Assembly (NCBI RefSeq): GCF_905171765.1
Contig: NC_053391.1
Location: 148,619,917 to 148,683,916, forward strand
Length of the DNA: 64,000 nucleotides
Source: Bufo bufo
Lineage: Eukaryota; Chordata; Amphibia; Anura; Bufonidae
Reading direction: 5' to 3'
Shown here: piece after piece, positions 34,761 to 46,486 of the stretch
Layout: each line of letters opens with the position of its first letter
Numbering within the stretch: position 1 is the first letter of the stretch
Position numbers and translations under genes: made by a program
Notes under the pieces: generated by a model
Seen by the model: only the letters and a program-made list of their open reading frames with translations
Told to the model about the DNA's origin: nothing
The model's database searches: none

Positions 34761-35690
34761 AGAGATGTCGCGAACATAAAATTTTCCGTTCGCGAACGGC
34801 GAACGAGAATTTACGCAAATGTTCGCGAACGGGCGAACCGGGCGAACCACCATAGACTTCAATAGACAGGCGAATTTTAAAACCCACAGGGACTCTTTCT
34901 GGCCACAATAGTGATGGAAAAGTTGTTTCAAGGGGACTAACACCTGGACTGTGGCATGCCGGAGGGGGATCCATGGCAAAACTCCCATGGAAAATTACGT
35001 AGTTGACGCAGATTGTGGTAAGTTGAATTCGCAATGCGATTAATATAACCTGCATTAATCGCATTGCGAATTCAACTTAGATCTGAGTTCCTAATGGTTG
35101 TATTGCTAGAATTGACGAATATAACGAATATAGCACTATATTCTCAATCTTCGTTATATTCTAGCAATACAACCATTAGGAACACAGCTCTAAGTTGAAT
35201 TCGCAATGCGAATAATATAACCTGCATTAATCGCATTGCGATTACAACTTAGATCTGAGTTCCTAATGGTTGTATTGCTAGAATTGACGAATATAACGAA
35301 TATAGCACTATATTCTCAATCTTCGTTATATTCTAGCAATACAACTATTAGGAACCCAGCTCTAAGTTGAATTCGCAATGCGATTAATATAACCTGTATT
35401 ACTCTAATTGCGATTACAACTTAGTCAAATTTGTGACACTGCAGCTTCAGAATGAATCTAAGATGGATGCTGTCCTTGCTTTTTGATAGGAGGTGGGAGG
35501 GTCTGGGAGGGAGGGTATGCTGATTGGCTGGAATGTGTCTGCTGACTGTGAGGTACAGGGTAAAAGTTTGCTCAGTGATGATGTATAGGGGGCGGACCGA
35601 ACATCGCATATGTTCGCCCCCGCCGCGGCGAACGCGAACAAGCTATGTTCGCCGGGAACTGTTCGCCGGCGAATAGTTTGGGACATCTCT
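34761..35690. mobile_element. hAT-like MITE with AGAGATGTC ends at the satellite border
   Basis: The ends agagatgtcgcgaac and gtttgggacatctct are inverted. Subterminal DNA is full of gttcgcgaacg / cgccggcgaa motifs. The core (35000-35430) contains roughly 180-bp direct repeats, each with an internal palindrome around ctaatggttgtattgctaga and its inverse. The left flank is hAT sequence (tgctgggg) and the right flank is satellite (attgatat), so no target duplication is present. Confidence 0.75.
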
Positions 35691-35952
35691 ATTGATATAC
35701 CAGCTTCAACAAAATATTGATTGAGGGCTGCAATATACTTACTTCTACAAAATACTTATTAAGGCTTTCGATATACCTACCTGTTTCCACCAAATATTGA
35801 TTGAGGCCTGCGATATACCAGCTGTCACAAAATACTGATTGAGTGCTACGATATACCTGCTTCCAAAAAATAATGTTTAAGGGGTTCGATATACCTGTTT
35901 CTACCAAATATTGATTGAGGCCAACAATATACCTGCTTCCACAAAATACCGA

Positions 35953-38900
35953 TTAACCCCTTAAGGACTCAGCACTATTTTACCTTAAGGACCAGGCCAT
36001 TTTTTGCAAATCTGACCAGTGTCACTTTAAGTGCTGATAATTTTAAAACTCTTTGACTTATCCAGGCCATTATGAGATTGTTTTTTCGTCACATATTTTA
36101 CTTCATGACACTGGTAAAATGAAGTAAAAAAAAAAAAATTTTTATTTATAAAAAAATACCAAATTTACCCAAAAATTTAAAAAAATTGCAAATTTCCAAG
36201 TTTTAATTTCTCTACTTCTATAATACATAGTAATACCTCCAAAAAAAGTTATTACTTTACATTCCCCATATGTCTACTTCATGTTTGGATCATTTTGGGA
36301 ATGATATTTTATTTTTTGGGGATGTTACAAGGCTCAGAAGTTTAGAAGCAAATCTTGAAATTTTTTAGAAATTTTCAAAAAACCAATTTTTAGGAACCAG
36401 TTCAGGTCTGAAGTCACTTTGCGAGGCTTACATAATAGAAACAACCCAAAAATGACCACATTCTATAAACTACACCCCTCAAGGTATTCAAAACTGATTT
36501 TACAAACTTTGCTAACCCTTTAGGTGTTCCACAAGAATTAATGGAAAATAGAGATACAATTTCTAAATTTCACTTTTTTGGCAGATTTTCTATTTTAATA
36601 ATTTTTTTCCAGTTACAAAGCAAGGGTTAACAGCCAAACCAAACTCAATATTTATGGCCCTGATTCTGTAGTTTACAGAAACACCCCATATGTGGTCGTA
36701 AACCGCTGTAGGGGCACACGGCAGGGCGCAGAAGGAAAGGAATGTCATACGGTTTTTGGAAGGCAGGTTTTGCTGGACTGTTTTGTTTGACACCCATGTC
36801 CCATTTGAAGCCCCCTGATGCACCTCTAGAGTAGAAACTCCATAAAAGTGACCCCATCTAAGAAACTACACCCCTCAAGGTATTCAAAACTGAATTTACA
36901 AACGTCGTTAACCCTTTGGTGTTCCACAAGAATTAATGGAAAATAGAGATATAATTTCAAAATTTCACTTTTTTGGCAGATTTTCCATTTTAATAATTTT
37001 TTTCTGGTTACAAAGCAAGGGTTAACAGCCAAACCAAACTCAATATTTATGGCCCTGATATTTAGTTTACAGAAACACCCCATATGTGGTCGTAAACTGC
37101 TGTACGGGCACACGGCAGGGCGCAGAAGGAAAGGAATGCCATACGGTTTTTGGAAGGCAGGTTTTGCTGGACTGTTTTTTTTGACACCATGTCCCATTTG
37201 AAGCCCCCTGATGCAACCCTAGAGTAGAAACTCCATAAAAGTGACCCCATCTAAGAAACTACACCCCTCAAAGTTTTCAACACAGATTTTACAAACGTTG
37301 TTAACCCTTTAGGTGTTCCACAAGAGTTATTGGCAAATGGAGATGAAATTTCTGAATTTATATTTTTTGGCAAATTTTCCATTTTAATCCATTTTTCCCA
37401 GTAACAAAGCAAGGGTTAACAGCCAAACAAAACTCAATATTTATGACCCTGATTCTGTAGTTTACAGAAACACCCTATATGTGGTCATAAACATCTGTAC
37501 GGGCACACGGCAGGGCGCAGAAGGAAAGGAATGCCATACGGTTTTTGGAAGGCAGATTTTGCTGGACTGTTTTTTTTGACACCATGTCCCATTTGAAGCC
37601 CCCCTGATGCACCCCTAGAGTAGAAACTCCAAAAAAGTGGCCCCATTTTAGAAACTACGGGATAGGGTGGCAGTATTGTTGGTACTAGTTTAGGGTACAT
37701 ATGATTTTTGATTGCTCTATATTACACTTTTTGTGAGGCAAGATAACAAGAAATAGCTGTTTTGGCACCGTTTTTATTTTTTGTTATTTACAACATTCAT
37801 CTGACAGGTTAGATCATGTGATATTTTTATAGACCAGGTTGTCACGGATGCGGCGATACCTAATATGTATATTTTTATTTATTTATGTAAGTTTTACACA
37901 ATGATTTCATAGTCTGAGAGACATAATTTTTTTAGTTTTTGGGCGATTACCTTGGGTAGGGTATGATTTTTCCGGGATGAGATGACGGCTTTCTTGGCAC
38001 TATTTTGGGGTGCGTGTGACTTTTTGATCGCTTGCTATTACACTTTTTGTGATGTAAGGTGACAAAAAATGGTTTATTTAGCACAGTTTTTACTTTTTAC
38101 GGTGTTCATCTGAGGGGTTAGGTCATGTGATACTTTTATAGAGCCGGTCGATACGGACGCGGAGATACCTAATATGTATACTTTTTTTTTATTTATGTAA
38201 GTTTTACACAATAATAAATTTTTGGAAACAAAAAAAAATCATGTTTTAGTGTCTCCATATTCTAAGAGTCATAGTTTTTTCAGTTTTTTGGCGATTATCT
38301 TAGGTAGGGTCTCATTTTTTGCGGGATGAGATGACAATTTGATTGGCACTATTTTGGGGTGCATATGACTTTTTGATCGCTTGCTATTACACTTTTTGTG
38401 ATGTAAGGTGACAAAAATGGTTTATTTAGCACAGTTTTTATTTTTTACGGTGTTCATCTGAGAGGTTAGGTCATGTGATACTTTATAGAGCTGGTCGATA
38501 CGAACACGGCAATACCAAATATGTATACTTTTTATTTATTTATGTATGTTTTACACAATAACAGCTTTTTTAAAACAAAAAAAGATGTTTTAGTGTCTCC
38601 ATATTCTGAGCCATAGTTTTTTTTATTTTTTGGGCATATGTCTCAGGTAGGGGCTCATTTTTTGCGGGATGAGGTGATGGTTAGATTTGTACTATTTTGG
38701 TGGGCAAACGCCTTTTTGATCGCTTGCTGTTGTACTTTTTGTGATGTAAGGTGACAAAAAAAATTGTTTATTTAGCACAGTTTTTATTTTTTATCTTTTA
38801 CGGTGTTCATCTGAGGGGTTAGGTCATGTGATATGTTTATAGAGCTGGTCGATACGGACGCGGCGATACCTAATATGTATAACTTTTTTTTCCCCCCTAT

Positions 38901-39532
38901 TTTTTACCAATTTTTTTTAACTTTATTTGGGGAAAATGATGTTTTTGTTTATTTTTACTTGAAACTTTTAATTTAAACTTTTAACTTTCTTTTTTCAACT
39001 TTTTTTTTTTCTTGATTTTTTGTCCCACTTTGGGACTTGAGCTTTGGGGGGTATATTCCTTTACAATGCATTCCAATACTTCTGTATTGGAATGCATTGG
39101 CTGTATGAGTAATACTGTGTGTATTACTCATACAGCTTCCGGGGCCTGTGAGATCCAGGGGGCTGGATCTCACAGGCTCTTCACCGGAAGGCAGTGCGAT
39201 TCCTTCCTTAGACATCGCGCTGCCTTCCACGCCATCGGGTCCCCCCTACAGCCGCATGGGGACCAAATGGCACCGCTGCAACCGCAGGTAAAGCCTCAAA
39301 CCCCAGGTCTGAATTGACCTGCGGTTTGCGACGATCGCTGATACGGGGGTGTCACATGACCCCCCCGGCGTTGTGACAGGATGCCTGCTGAATGATGTCA
39401 GCGGGAATCCTGTTCCGATTAACCCCCGCCGTGCCGCAATCGCGTTTTAAACCCATTACGTATTGGTACATCATGGGTCCTTAAGGACTCGGGAAACATG
39501 CCGTACCGGTACGTCACGCGTCCCTAAGGGGT
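35953..39532. mobile_element. TTAA-type element, family A (copy 2), in the satellite
   Basis: The insert starts at a TTAA inside the satellite phrase accgaTTAA and opens CCCCTTAAGGACTCAG. It closes ...GCGTCCCTAAGGGG, an inverted match. The interior has about three tandem units of roughly 390 bp (36460-37640, each with aaactacacccctcaa and gggcacacggcagggcgcag). Four units of roughly 310-350 bp follow (37800-38880, each with ggtcatgtgata and cctaatatgtata), then GC-rich DNA with a small palindrome at 39060-39190. No transposase was found. The right flank is ambiguous because the satellite itself reads taaggggtt there. Confidence 0.8.
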
Positions 39533-39849
39533 TCCAAATACCTGTTGAAACAAATATTGATTGAGGTGTGCGATATATCTGCTTCGACAAAATTCTGATT
39601 GAGGTGTTTGATATACCTGCTTCCACTAAATATTGATTGAGTTGTACAATATACCTGCTTCCACGAAATACCGATTAAGGGGTTCGATATACCTGTTTCC
39701 ACCAAATATTGATTGAGGCCTGCGTTATGCCTGCTTCCACAAAATATCGATTAAGGGTTTCGATATACTTGTTTTACCAAATATTGATAGAGGCCTGCGA
39801 GATACCTGCTTCCACAAAATATTAATTAAGGAATTCGTCATACCTGTTT

Positions 39850-42560
39850 ACACCAAATATTGATTGAGGCCTGCGATATACCTGCTTCCAAAAAATACTG
39901 ATTAAGGGATTTGAAAAGCCTGCTTCCACAATATAGTTATTAAGGGCTACAATAAACCTGATTCCACAAAATACTGATTAAGGGATTCGATATACCTGTT
40001 TCCACCAAATATTGACTGAGGACTACGATATACATGCTTCCACAAAATATTGTTTAAGGAGTTTGATATACCTGCTTCCACCAAATACTGATTGAGGTGT
40101 TTGATATACCTACTTCTACCAAATATTGATTGAGGACTATGATATACCTGCTTCTACAAAATCCTGATTAAGGGGTTTAATATATCTGTTTCCCCTATAT
40201 ATTGATTGAGGACTGCGATATACCTGCTTCTACAAAATACTGTTTAAGAGGTATGATACACCTGCTTCCACAAAATATTGATTGAGGGCTGCGATATACC
40301 TGCTTCCTTAAAATACTGCTTAAGGTGTTCGATATACCTGTTTCTTCCAAATATTGATTGAGGCCTACGATATACCTGCTTCCACATAATACTGATTAAG
40401 GGGATCGATATGTCTGCTTCCACAAAATATTGATTGAGGCCTGCGATAAACCTGCTTCCACAAAATAATGATTAAGGGGTTCGATATACCTGTTTCTTCC
40501 AAATATTGATTGAGGCCTACGATATACCTGCTTCCACATAATACTGATTAAGGGGATCGATATGTCTGCTTCCACAAAATATTGATTGAGGCCTGCGATA
40601 TACCTGCTTCCACAAAATACTGATTAAGAGGTTTGATATACCTACTTCCACAAAATATTGATTGAGGGCTGCAATATACTTACTTCCACAAAATTCTTAT
40701 TAAGGCTTTTGATATACCTGTTTCCACCAAATATTGATTGAGGCCTGCGATATACCTGCTTCAAAAAAATAATGTTCAAGGGGTACGATATACCTGTTTC
40801 TACCAAAAATTTATTGAGGCCAACAATATACCTGCTTCCACAAAATACCGATTAAGGGGTTCCAAATACCTGTTTAAACAAATATTGATTGAGGGGTGCA
40901 ATATACCTGCTTTGACAAAATACTGATTGAGGTGTTTGATATAACTGCTTCCAATAAATATTGATTGAGGCGTACAATATACCTGCTTCCACAAAATATC
41001 GATTAAGGGTTTCAATATACTTGTTTCACCAAATATTGATAGAGGCCTGTGAGATACCTGCTTCCACAAAATATTGATTAAGGAATTTGTCATACCTGTT
41101 TACACCAAATATTGATTGAGGCCTGCGATATACCTGCTTCCACAAAATACTGATTAAGGGGTTTGAAAAGCCTGCTTCCACAAGATAGTTATTGAGGGTT
41201 ACAATAAACCTGATTCCACAAAATACTGATTTAGGGATTCAATATACCTATTTCCACCAAATATTGACTGAGGACTACGATATACATGCTTCCACAAAAT
41301 ATTGTTTAAGGAGTTTGATATACCTGCTTCCACCAAATACTGATTGAGGTGTTTGATATACCTACTTCTACCAAATATTGATTGAGGACTATGATATACC
41401 TGCTTCTACAAAATCCTGATTAAGGGGTTTAATATATCTGTTTCCCCTATATATTGATTGAGGACTGCGATATACCTGCTTCTACAAAATACTGTTTAAG
41501 AGGTATGATACACCTGCTTCCACAAAATATTGATTGAGGGCTGCGATATACCTGCTTCCTTAAAATACTGCTTAAGGTGTTCGATATACCTGTTTCTTCC
41601 AAATATTGATTGAGGCCTACGATATACCTGCTTCCACATAATACTGATTAAGGGGATCGATATGTCTGCTTCCACAAAATATTGATTGAGGCCTGCGATA
41701 AACCTGCTTCCACAAAATAATGATTAAGGGGTTCGATATACCTGTTTCTTCCAAATATTGATTGAGGCCTACGATATACCTGCTTCCACATAATACTGAT
41801 TAAGGGGATCGATATGTCTGCTTCCACAAAATATTGATTGAGGCCTGCGATATACCTGCTTCCACAAAATACTGATTAAGAGGTTTGATATACCTACTTC
41901 CACAAAATATTGATTGAGGGCTGCAATATACTTACTTCCACAAAATTCTTATTAAGGCTTTTGATATACCTGTTTCCACCAAATATTGATTGAGGCCTGC
42001 GATATACCTGCTTCAAAAAAATAATGTTCAAGGGGTACGATATACCTGTTTCTACCAAAAATTTATTGAGGCCAACAATATACCTGCTTCCACAAAATAC
42101 AGATTAAGGGGTTCCAAATACCTGTTTAAACAAATATTGATTGAGGGGTGCAATATACCTGCTTTGACAAAATACTGATTGAGGTGTTTGATATAACTGC
42201 TTCCAATAAATATTGATTGAGGCGTACAATATACCTGCTTCCACAAAATATCGATTAAGGCTTTCAATATACTTGTTTCACCAAATATTGATAGAGGCCT
42301 GTGAGATACCTGCTTCCACAAAATATTGATTAAGGAATTTGTCATACCTGTTTACACCAAATATTGATTGAGGCCTGCGATATACCTGCTTCCACAAAAT
42401 ACTGATTAAGGGGTTTGAAAAGCCTGCTTCCACAAGATAGTTATTGAGGGCTACAATAAACCTGATTCCACAAAATACTGATTTAGGGATTCGATATACC
42501 TATTTCCACCAAATATTGACTGAGGACTACGATATACATGCTTCCATAAAATATTGTATA
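39850..42560. repeat. Higher-order satellite duplication, 1252-bp period
   Basis: Two consecutive blocks match with an offset of 1252 bp. For example, the stretch at 40738-41093 recurs at 41990-42345 with only a few substitutions. 1252 is close to 33 monomers. The left part of the first block is more diverged, so the edges are approximate. Confidence 0.85.
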
Positions 42561-43517
42561 AGGAGTTTGATATACCTGCTTCCACCAAATATTGACTGAG
42601 GACTACAATATACATGCTTCCACAAAATATTGTTTAAGGAGTTTGATGTACCTGCTTCCACCAAATACTGATGAAGGGATTCAATATACTTGTCTTAACT
42701 TGTCTTAACCAAATATTGATTGAGGCCTACGATATACCTGCTTCCACAGAATACTGATTAAGGGGTTTGATATACCTGCATCCACAAAATACTGATTGAG
42801 GGCTACAATATGTCTGCTTATACAAAATTATGAATAAGGGGTTCGATATACCTGTTTACAACAAATATTGAATGAGGCCTGCGATATACCTGCTTCCACA
42901 AAATACTGATTAAGGGGTTTGATATACCTGCTTCCACAAAATTTTGATTGAGGGCTGCAATATACCTATTTCCACAAAATTCTGATTAAGGCGTTCGATA
43001 TACCTGCTTCCACAAGATAACGATTAAGGGGTTCGATAAACCTGTTTCAACCAAATATTAATTGAGCTGTGCGATATACCTGCTTTCACAAAATACTGAC
43101 TAAGGGGTTTGATATACCTATTTCCACCAAATATTGAATGAGTCTTCCGATATAACTGCTTCCACAAAATACTGATTAAGGGGTGCGATATAACTTTTTT
43201 CACCAAATATTGATTGAGGCCTGCGATATACCTGCTTCCACAAAATGCTGATTAAGGGGTTTGATATACCTGCTTCCACAAAATACTGATTGAGGTGTTT
43301 GATATACCTGGTTCTACCAAATATTGATTGAGAACTATCATATACCTGCTTCCACAAAATACTGATTAAGGGGTTTGATATACCTTTTTCAACTATATAT
43401 TGATTGAGGCCTGCGATATATTTGCTTCTACAAAATACTGATTAAGAGGTATGATATACCTGTTTCCACAAAATGTTGATTGAGGGCTGCGATATACCTG
43501 CTTCCTTAAAATACTGC

Positions 43518-45767
43518 TTAAAGGGGTATTCCCACTTCATTAAATAGGGTTACATTAAATCATTGCCCCCCACTGAACATTTCTTATAATACATGTAATT
43601 AAAAAAAAACATACCATTCAGCCTAAAAATGCTCCTTTCACTCCCCTGTGTTTGTGCTGGTATCCCATGGATACGGCCACATCTCGCCGGTCGCATCCAT
43701 GCCGCACTTGCGCACTGGTTTCTATTGCGATCCTGCAGCCGGCCTCTCACTCACACTGTGAGCGCACACGAGTTAACAGCTCAGTCAGATTAGCATAGAG
43801 GCAGCAGCAGGCAGTGTAATAGGAGCCGACAGTGGAAGCTAGCCCCGCCCCTCCCCGCCTTCCAACCAATCAGAGGCAACCAGCAGTCCAGCACTGACTC
43901 ACAGCACAGGGGGAGTCGCAGGGACTCAGAGAATCGTCTGAGTTTATTAGTTAAAAGAATCAAATGAGTCAGAGACTGTCACCGAGTCCCTGCCAGGCTT
44001 CCTGCTCTGCGGCTCCCTGTCTTCTGACAAGTCCGTGGGTGGGGGGTGGTTGTATAGTATTGCATGTAGCAGAGCTGTGTGTGTATAGGGTGCTATAGGG
44101 GGGTATAATATTGCATGTAGCAGAGCTGTGGGTGCTATAGGGGGGGTATAGTATTGCATGTAGCAGAGCTGTGTGTGTATAGGGGGGTATAATATTGCAT
44201 GTAGCAGAGCTGTGTGTGTATAGGGTGCTATAGGGGGGTATAGTATTGCATGTAGCAGAGCTGTGTGTGTATAGGGTGCTATAGGGGGTATAGTATTGCA
44301 TGTAGCAGAGCTGTGTGTGTATAGGGTGCTATGGGGGGGTATAGTATTACATGTAGCAGAGCTGTGTGTGTATAGGGTGTTATAGGGGGTATAATATTGC
44401 ATGTAGCAGAGCTGTGTGTGTATAGGGTGCTATAGGGGGGTATAGTATTGCATGTAGCAGAGCTGTGTGTGTATAGGGTGCCATAAGGGGGTATAGTATT
44501 GCATGTAGCAGAGCTGTGTGTGTATAGGAGGGTATAGTATTGCATGTAGCAGAGCTGTGTGTGTATAGGGTGCTATAGGGGGTATAGTATTGCATGTAGC
44601 AGAGCTGTGTGTGTATAGGGTGCTATAGGGGGGGTATAGTATTACATGTAGCAGAGCTGTGTGTGTAAAGGGTGCTATAGGGGGGTATAATATTGCATGT
44701 AGCAGAGCTGTGTGTGTATAGGGTGCTATAGGGGGTATAGTATTGCATGTAGCAGAGCTGTGTGTGTATAGGGTGCTATAGGGGGGTATAATATTGCATG
44801 TAGCAGAGCTGTGTGTGTATAGGGTGCTATAGGGGGGTATAGTATTGCATGTAGCAGAGCTGTGTGTGTATAGGGGGTATAGTATTGCATGTAGCAGAGC
44901 TGTGTGTGTATAGGGTGCTATAGGGGGTATAGTATTGCATGTAGCAGAGCTGTGTGTGTATAGGGTGCTATAGGGGGGTATAGTATTGCATGTAGAAGAG
45001 CTGTGTGTGTATAGGGTGCTATAGGGGGGGTATAGTATTGCATGTAGCAGAGCTGTGTGTGTATAGGGTGCTATAGGGGGGTATAATATTGCATGTAGCA
45101 GAGCTGTGTGTGTATAGGGTGCTATAGGGGGGTATAGTATTGCATGTAGCAGAGCTGTGTGTGTATAGGGTGCTATAGGGGGGTATTGTATTGCATGTAG
45201 CAGAGCTGTGTGTGTATAGGGTGCTTGCAGCAATGAGCAGAGTAGGAAGCCTGGCAGGGACTCGGTGACAGGATTCTTTTAACTAATAAACTCTTAGACA
45301 ATTATCTAAATACCTGCAATAACTATACAGTGTAATTACATCCCAGTCTGCTCCACTGCATTCACTGCAGCAGAGCTGTGTTTGCCAGGAGCGAGTCCCT
45401 CCTGACCTTCGGTTCACTTGAGAGCCGACTCAGCAAGTGTACCAAAGATTCGATGAACTGAGCATGCGCATTGATCTTCAGTTCACTTGCTTCTGCCGGC
45501 TCAGGAAGTGAACCCAAGATCCGATTCATGAATCGGTTCTTTTGAATGAACTGATTCAAATGAATCAATTCATGAAAAAGATCCAAACTTCCCATCTCCC
45601 AGAATGATGACTCATCCACATGAACGCGCATGAAAGGACTGAGCTCTCAGGGTGAGTCATGAGGAGGCGTGGCCGGCATTCACTCAACTGCCTGAGCCAA
45701 ACCAGGAAGTTATCAGGACATCTACTGCTGGTAAGATTGAAAAAGCAAAGTGGGAATACCCCTTTAA
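43518..45767. mobile_element. TTAA-flanked (piggyBac-like) non-autonomous element, family B
   Basis: TTAA at 43518-43521 and 45764-45767 flanks inverted ends AGGGGTATTCCCACTT and AAGTGGGAATACCCCT. The empty site in other monomers reads cTTAAgg, so the TTAA duplication is clear. The 2.24-kb interior holds single-copy GC-rich DNA, a minisatellite, and around it an inverted pair (tcaccgagtccctgccaggc at 43980 and its inverse near 45245). Near 45480-45590 a gaatcggttcttttgaat region has small inverted repeats. No transposase is encoded. Confidence 0.88.
44040..45230. repeat. Approximately 50-bp minisatellite inside the TTAA element
   Basis: About 24 units of 40-53 bp built on gtatagtattgcatgtagca, gagctgtgtgtgtatagg and gtgctatagg. 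Length varies mostly in the G run and in presence of the gtgctatagg part. Unit sequence is very uniform, which suggests recent expansion. The minus strand is open for long stretches only because the unit lacks stops. Confidence 0.94.
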
Positions 45768-45956
45768 GGGGTTCAATATACCTGTTTCTACCAAATATTG
45801 ATTGAGGCCTACGATATACCTGCTTCCACAAAATAACGATTAAGGGGTTCGATAAACCTGTTTCAACCAAATATTAATTGAGGGGTGCGATATACCTGCT
45901 TTCACAAAATACTGACTAAGGGGTTTGATATACCTATTTCCACCAAATATTGAATG

Positions 45957-46486
45957 TGTCACCGCCACTTCTGTGAGAAGGTCTGACAGATGTCCTTTTC
46001 TACCTCTTGCATGATGTTCTTTGTTTTGGTTTCACTTTGTCATCTCATTTCCTTCTCCCAGGTGTCACCTATTTAGACTAATCCTCTTTCCTTTATATTC
46101 CCTCCCATACTGCCTCACTTTGCGGTTTATACTACTTCCTGTATTGTGTTGTTCACTGCTGGAGACTTCGGTTGCTGCTTGTTCAGATAAGTCCTTTCAT
46201 GTATTGTGTTTCCTTGCTGGCTTGATTCTAGGTGACCCTGACTCCCTCCGTATTAAGTGCAGGGAGCCGGTGGTCGTGTCCCCTCACTATTATAGGGTTT
46301 TCAGGTGTCACACAGTCTAGGTACGAGGGCATGCAATCGTCTACCTCTGAGACCCTTGTATGTGCTTAGCAGTCAGGGTGAGCTCTTAGGGTTTTATAGG
46401 GGTCACCTTTATGCTCCTTAGTTTGGGATCAAGCCAGTCGGATGTTTATCCATAACTTCCAGCTATCTGCAACATCATCCGTGACA
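45957..46486. mobile_element. Solo LTR in the satellite
   Basis: A 530-bp insert with TGTCAC...GTGACA ends and an exact 5-bp duplication gaatg (45952-45956 and 46487-46491). The uninterrupted satellite phrase ttgaatgagtcttccgat occurs at 43133, which verifies the empty site. It is related to the insert at 230-780. It contains a tttatattccctccc segment that could be promoter-like, but nothing proves it. No coding capacity. Confidence 0.85.

Noticed and set aside
27209..35690. One hAT element running from 27209 to 35690 with TAGAG-type ends on both sides
   Set aside because: The ends match over only a few bases, the flanks show no 8-bp duplication, and 34761-35690 has its own complete inverted ends. 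It is better read as a separate MITE.
43947..45233. A 267-codon open frame with a YTHTALLHAILYPPIAP repeat
   Set aside because: It is a translation of the 50-bp minisatellite, whose unit lacks stops on this strand. Frame changes among units and the absence of any flanking gene structure argue against a protein.
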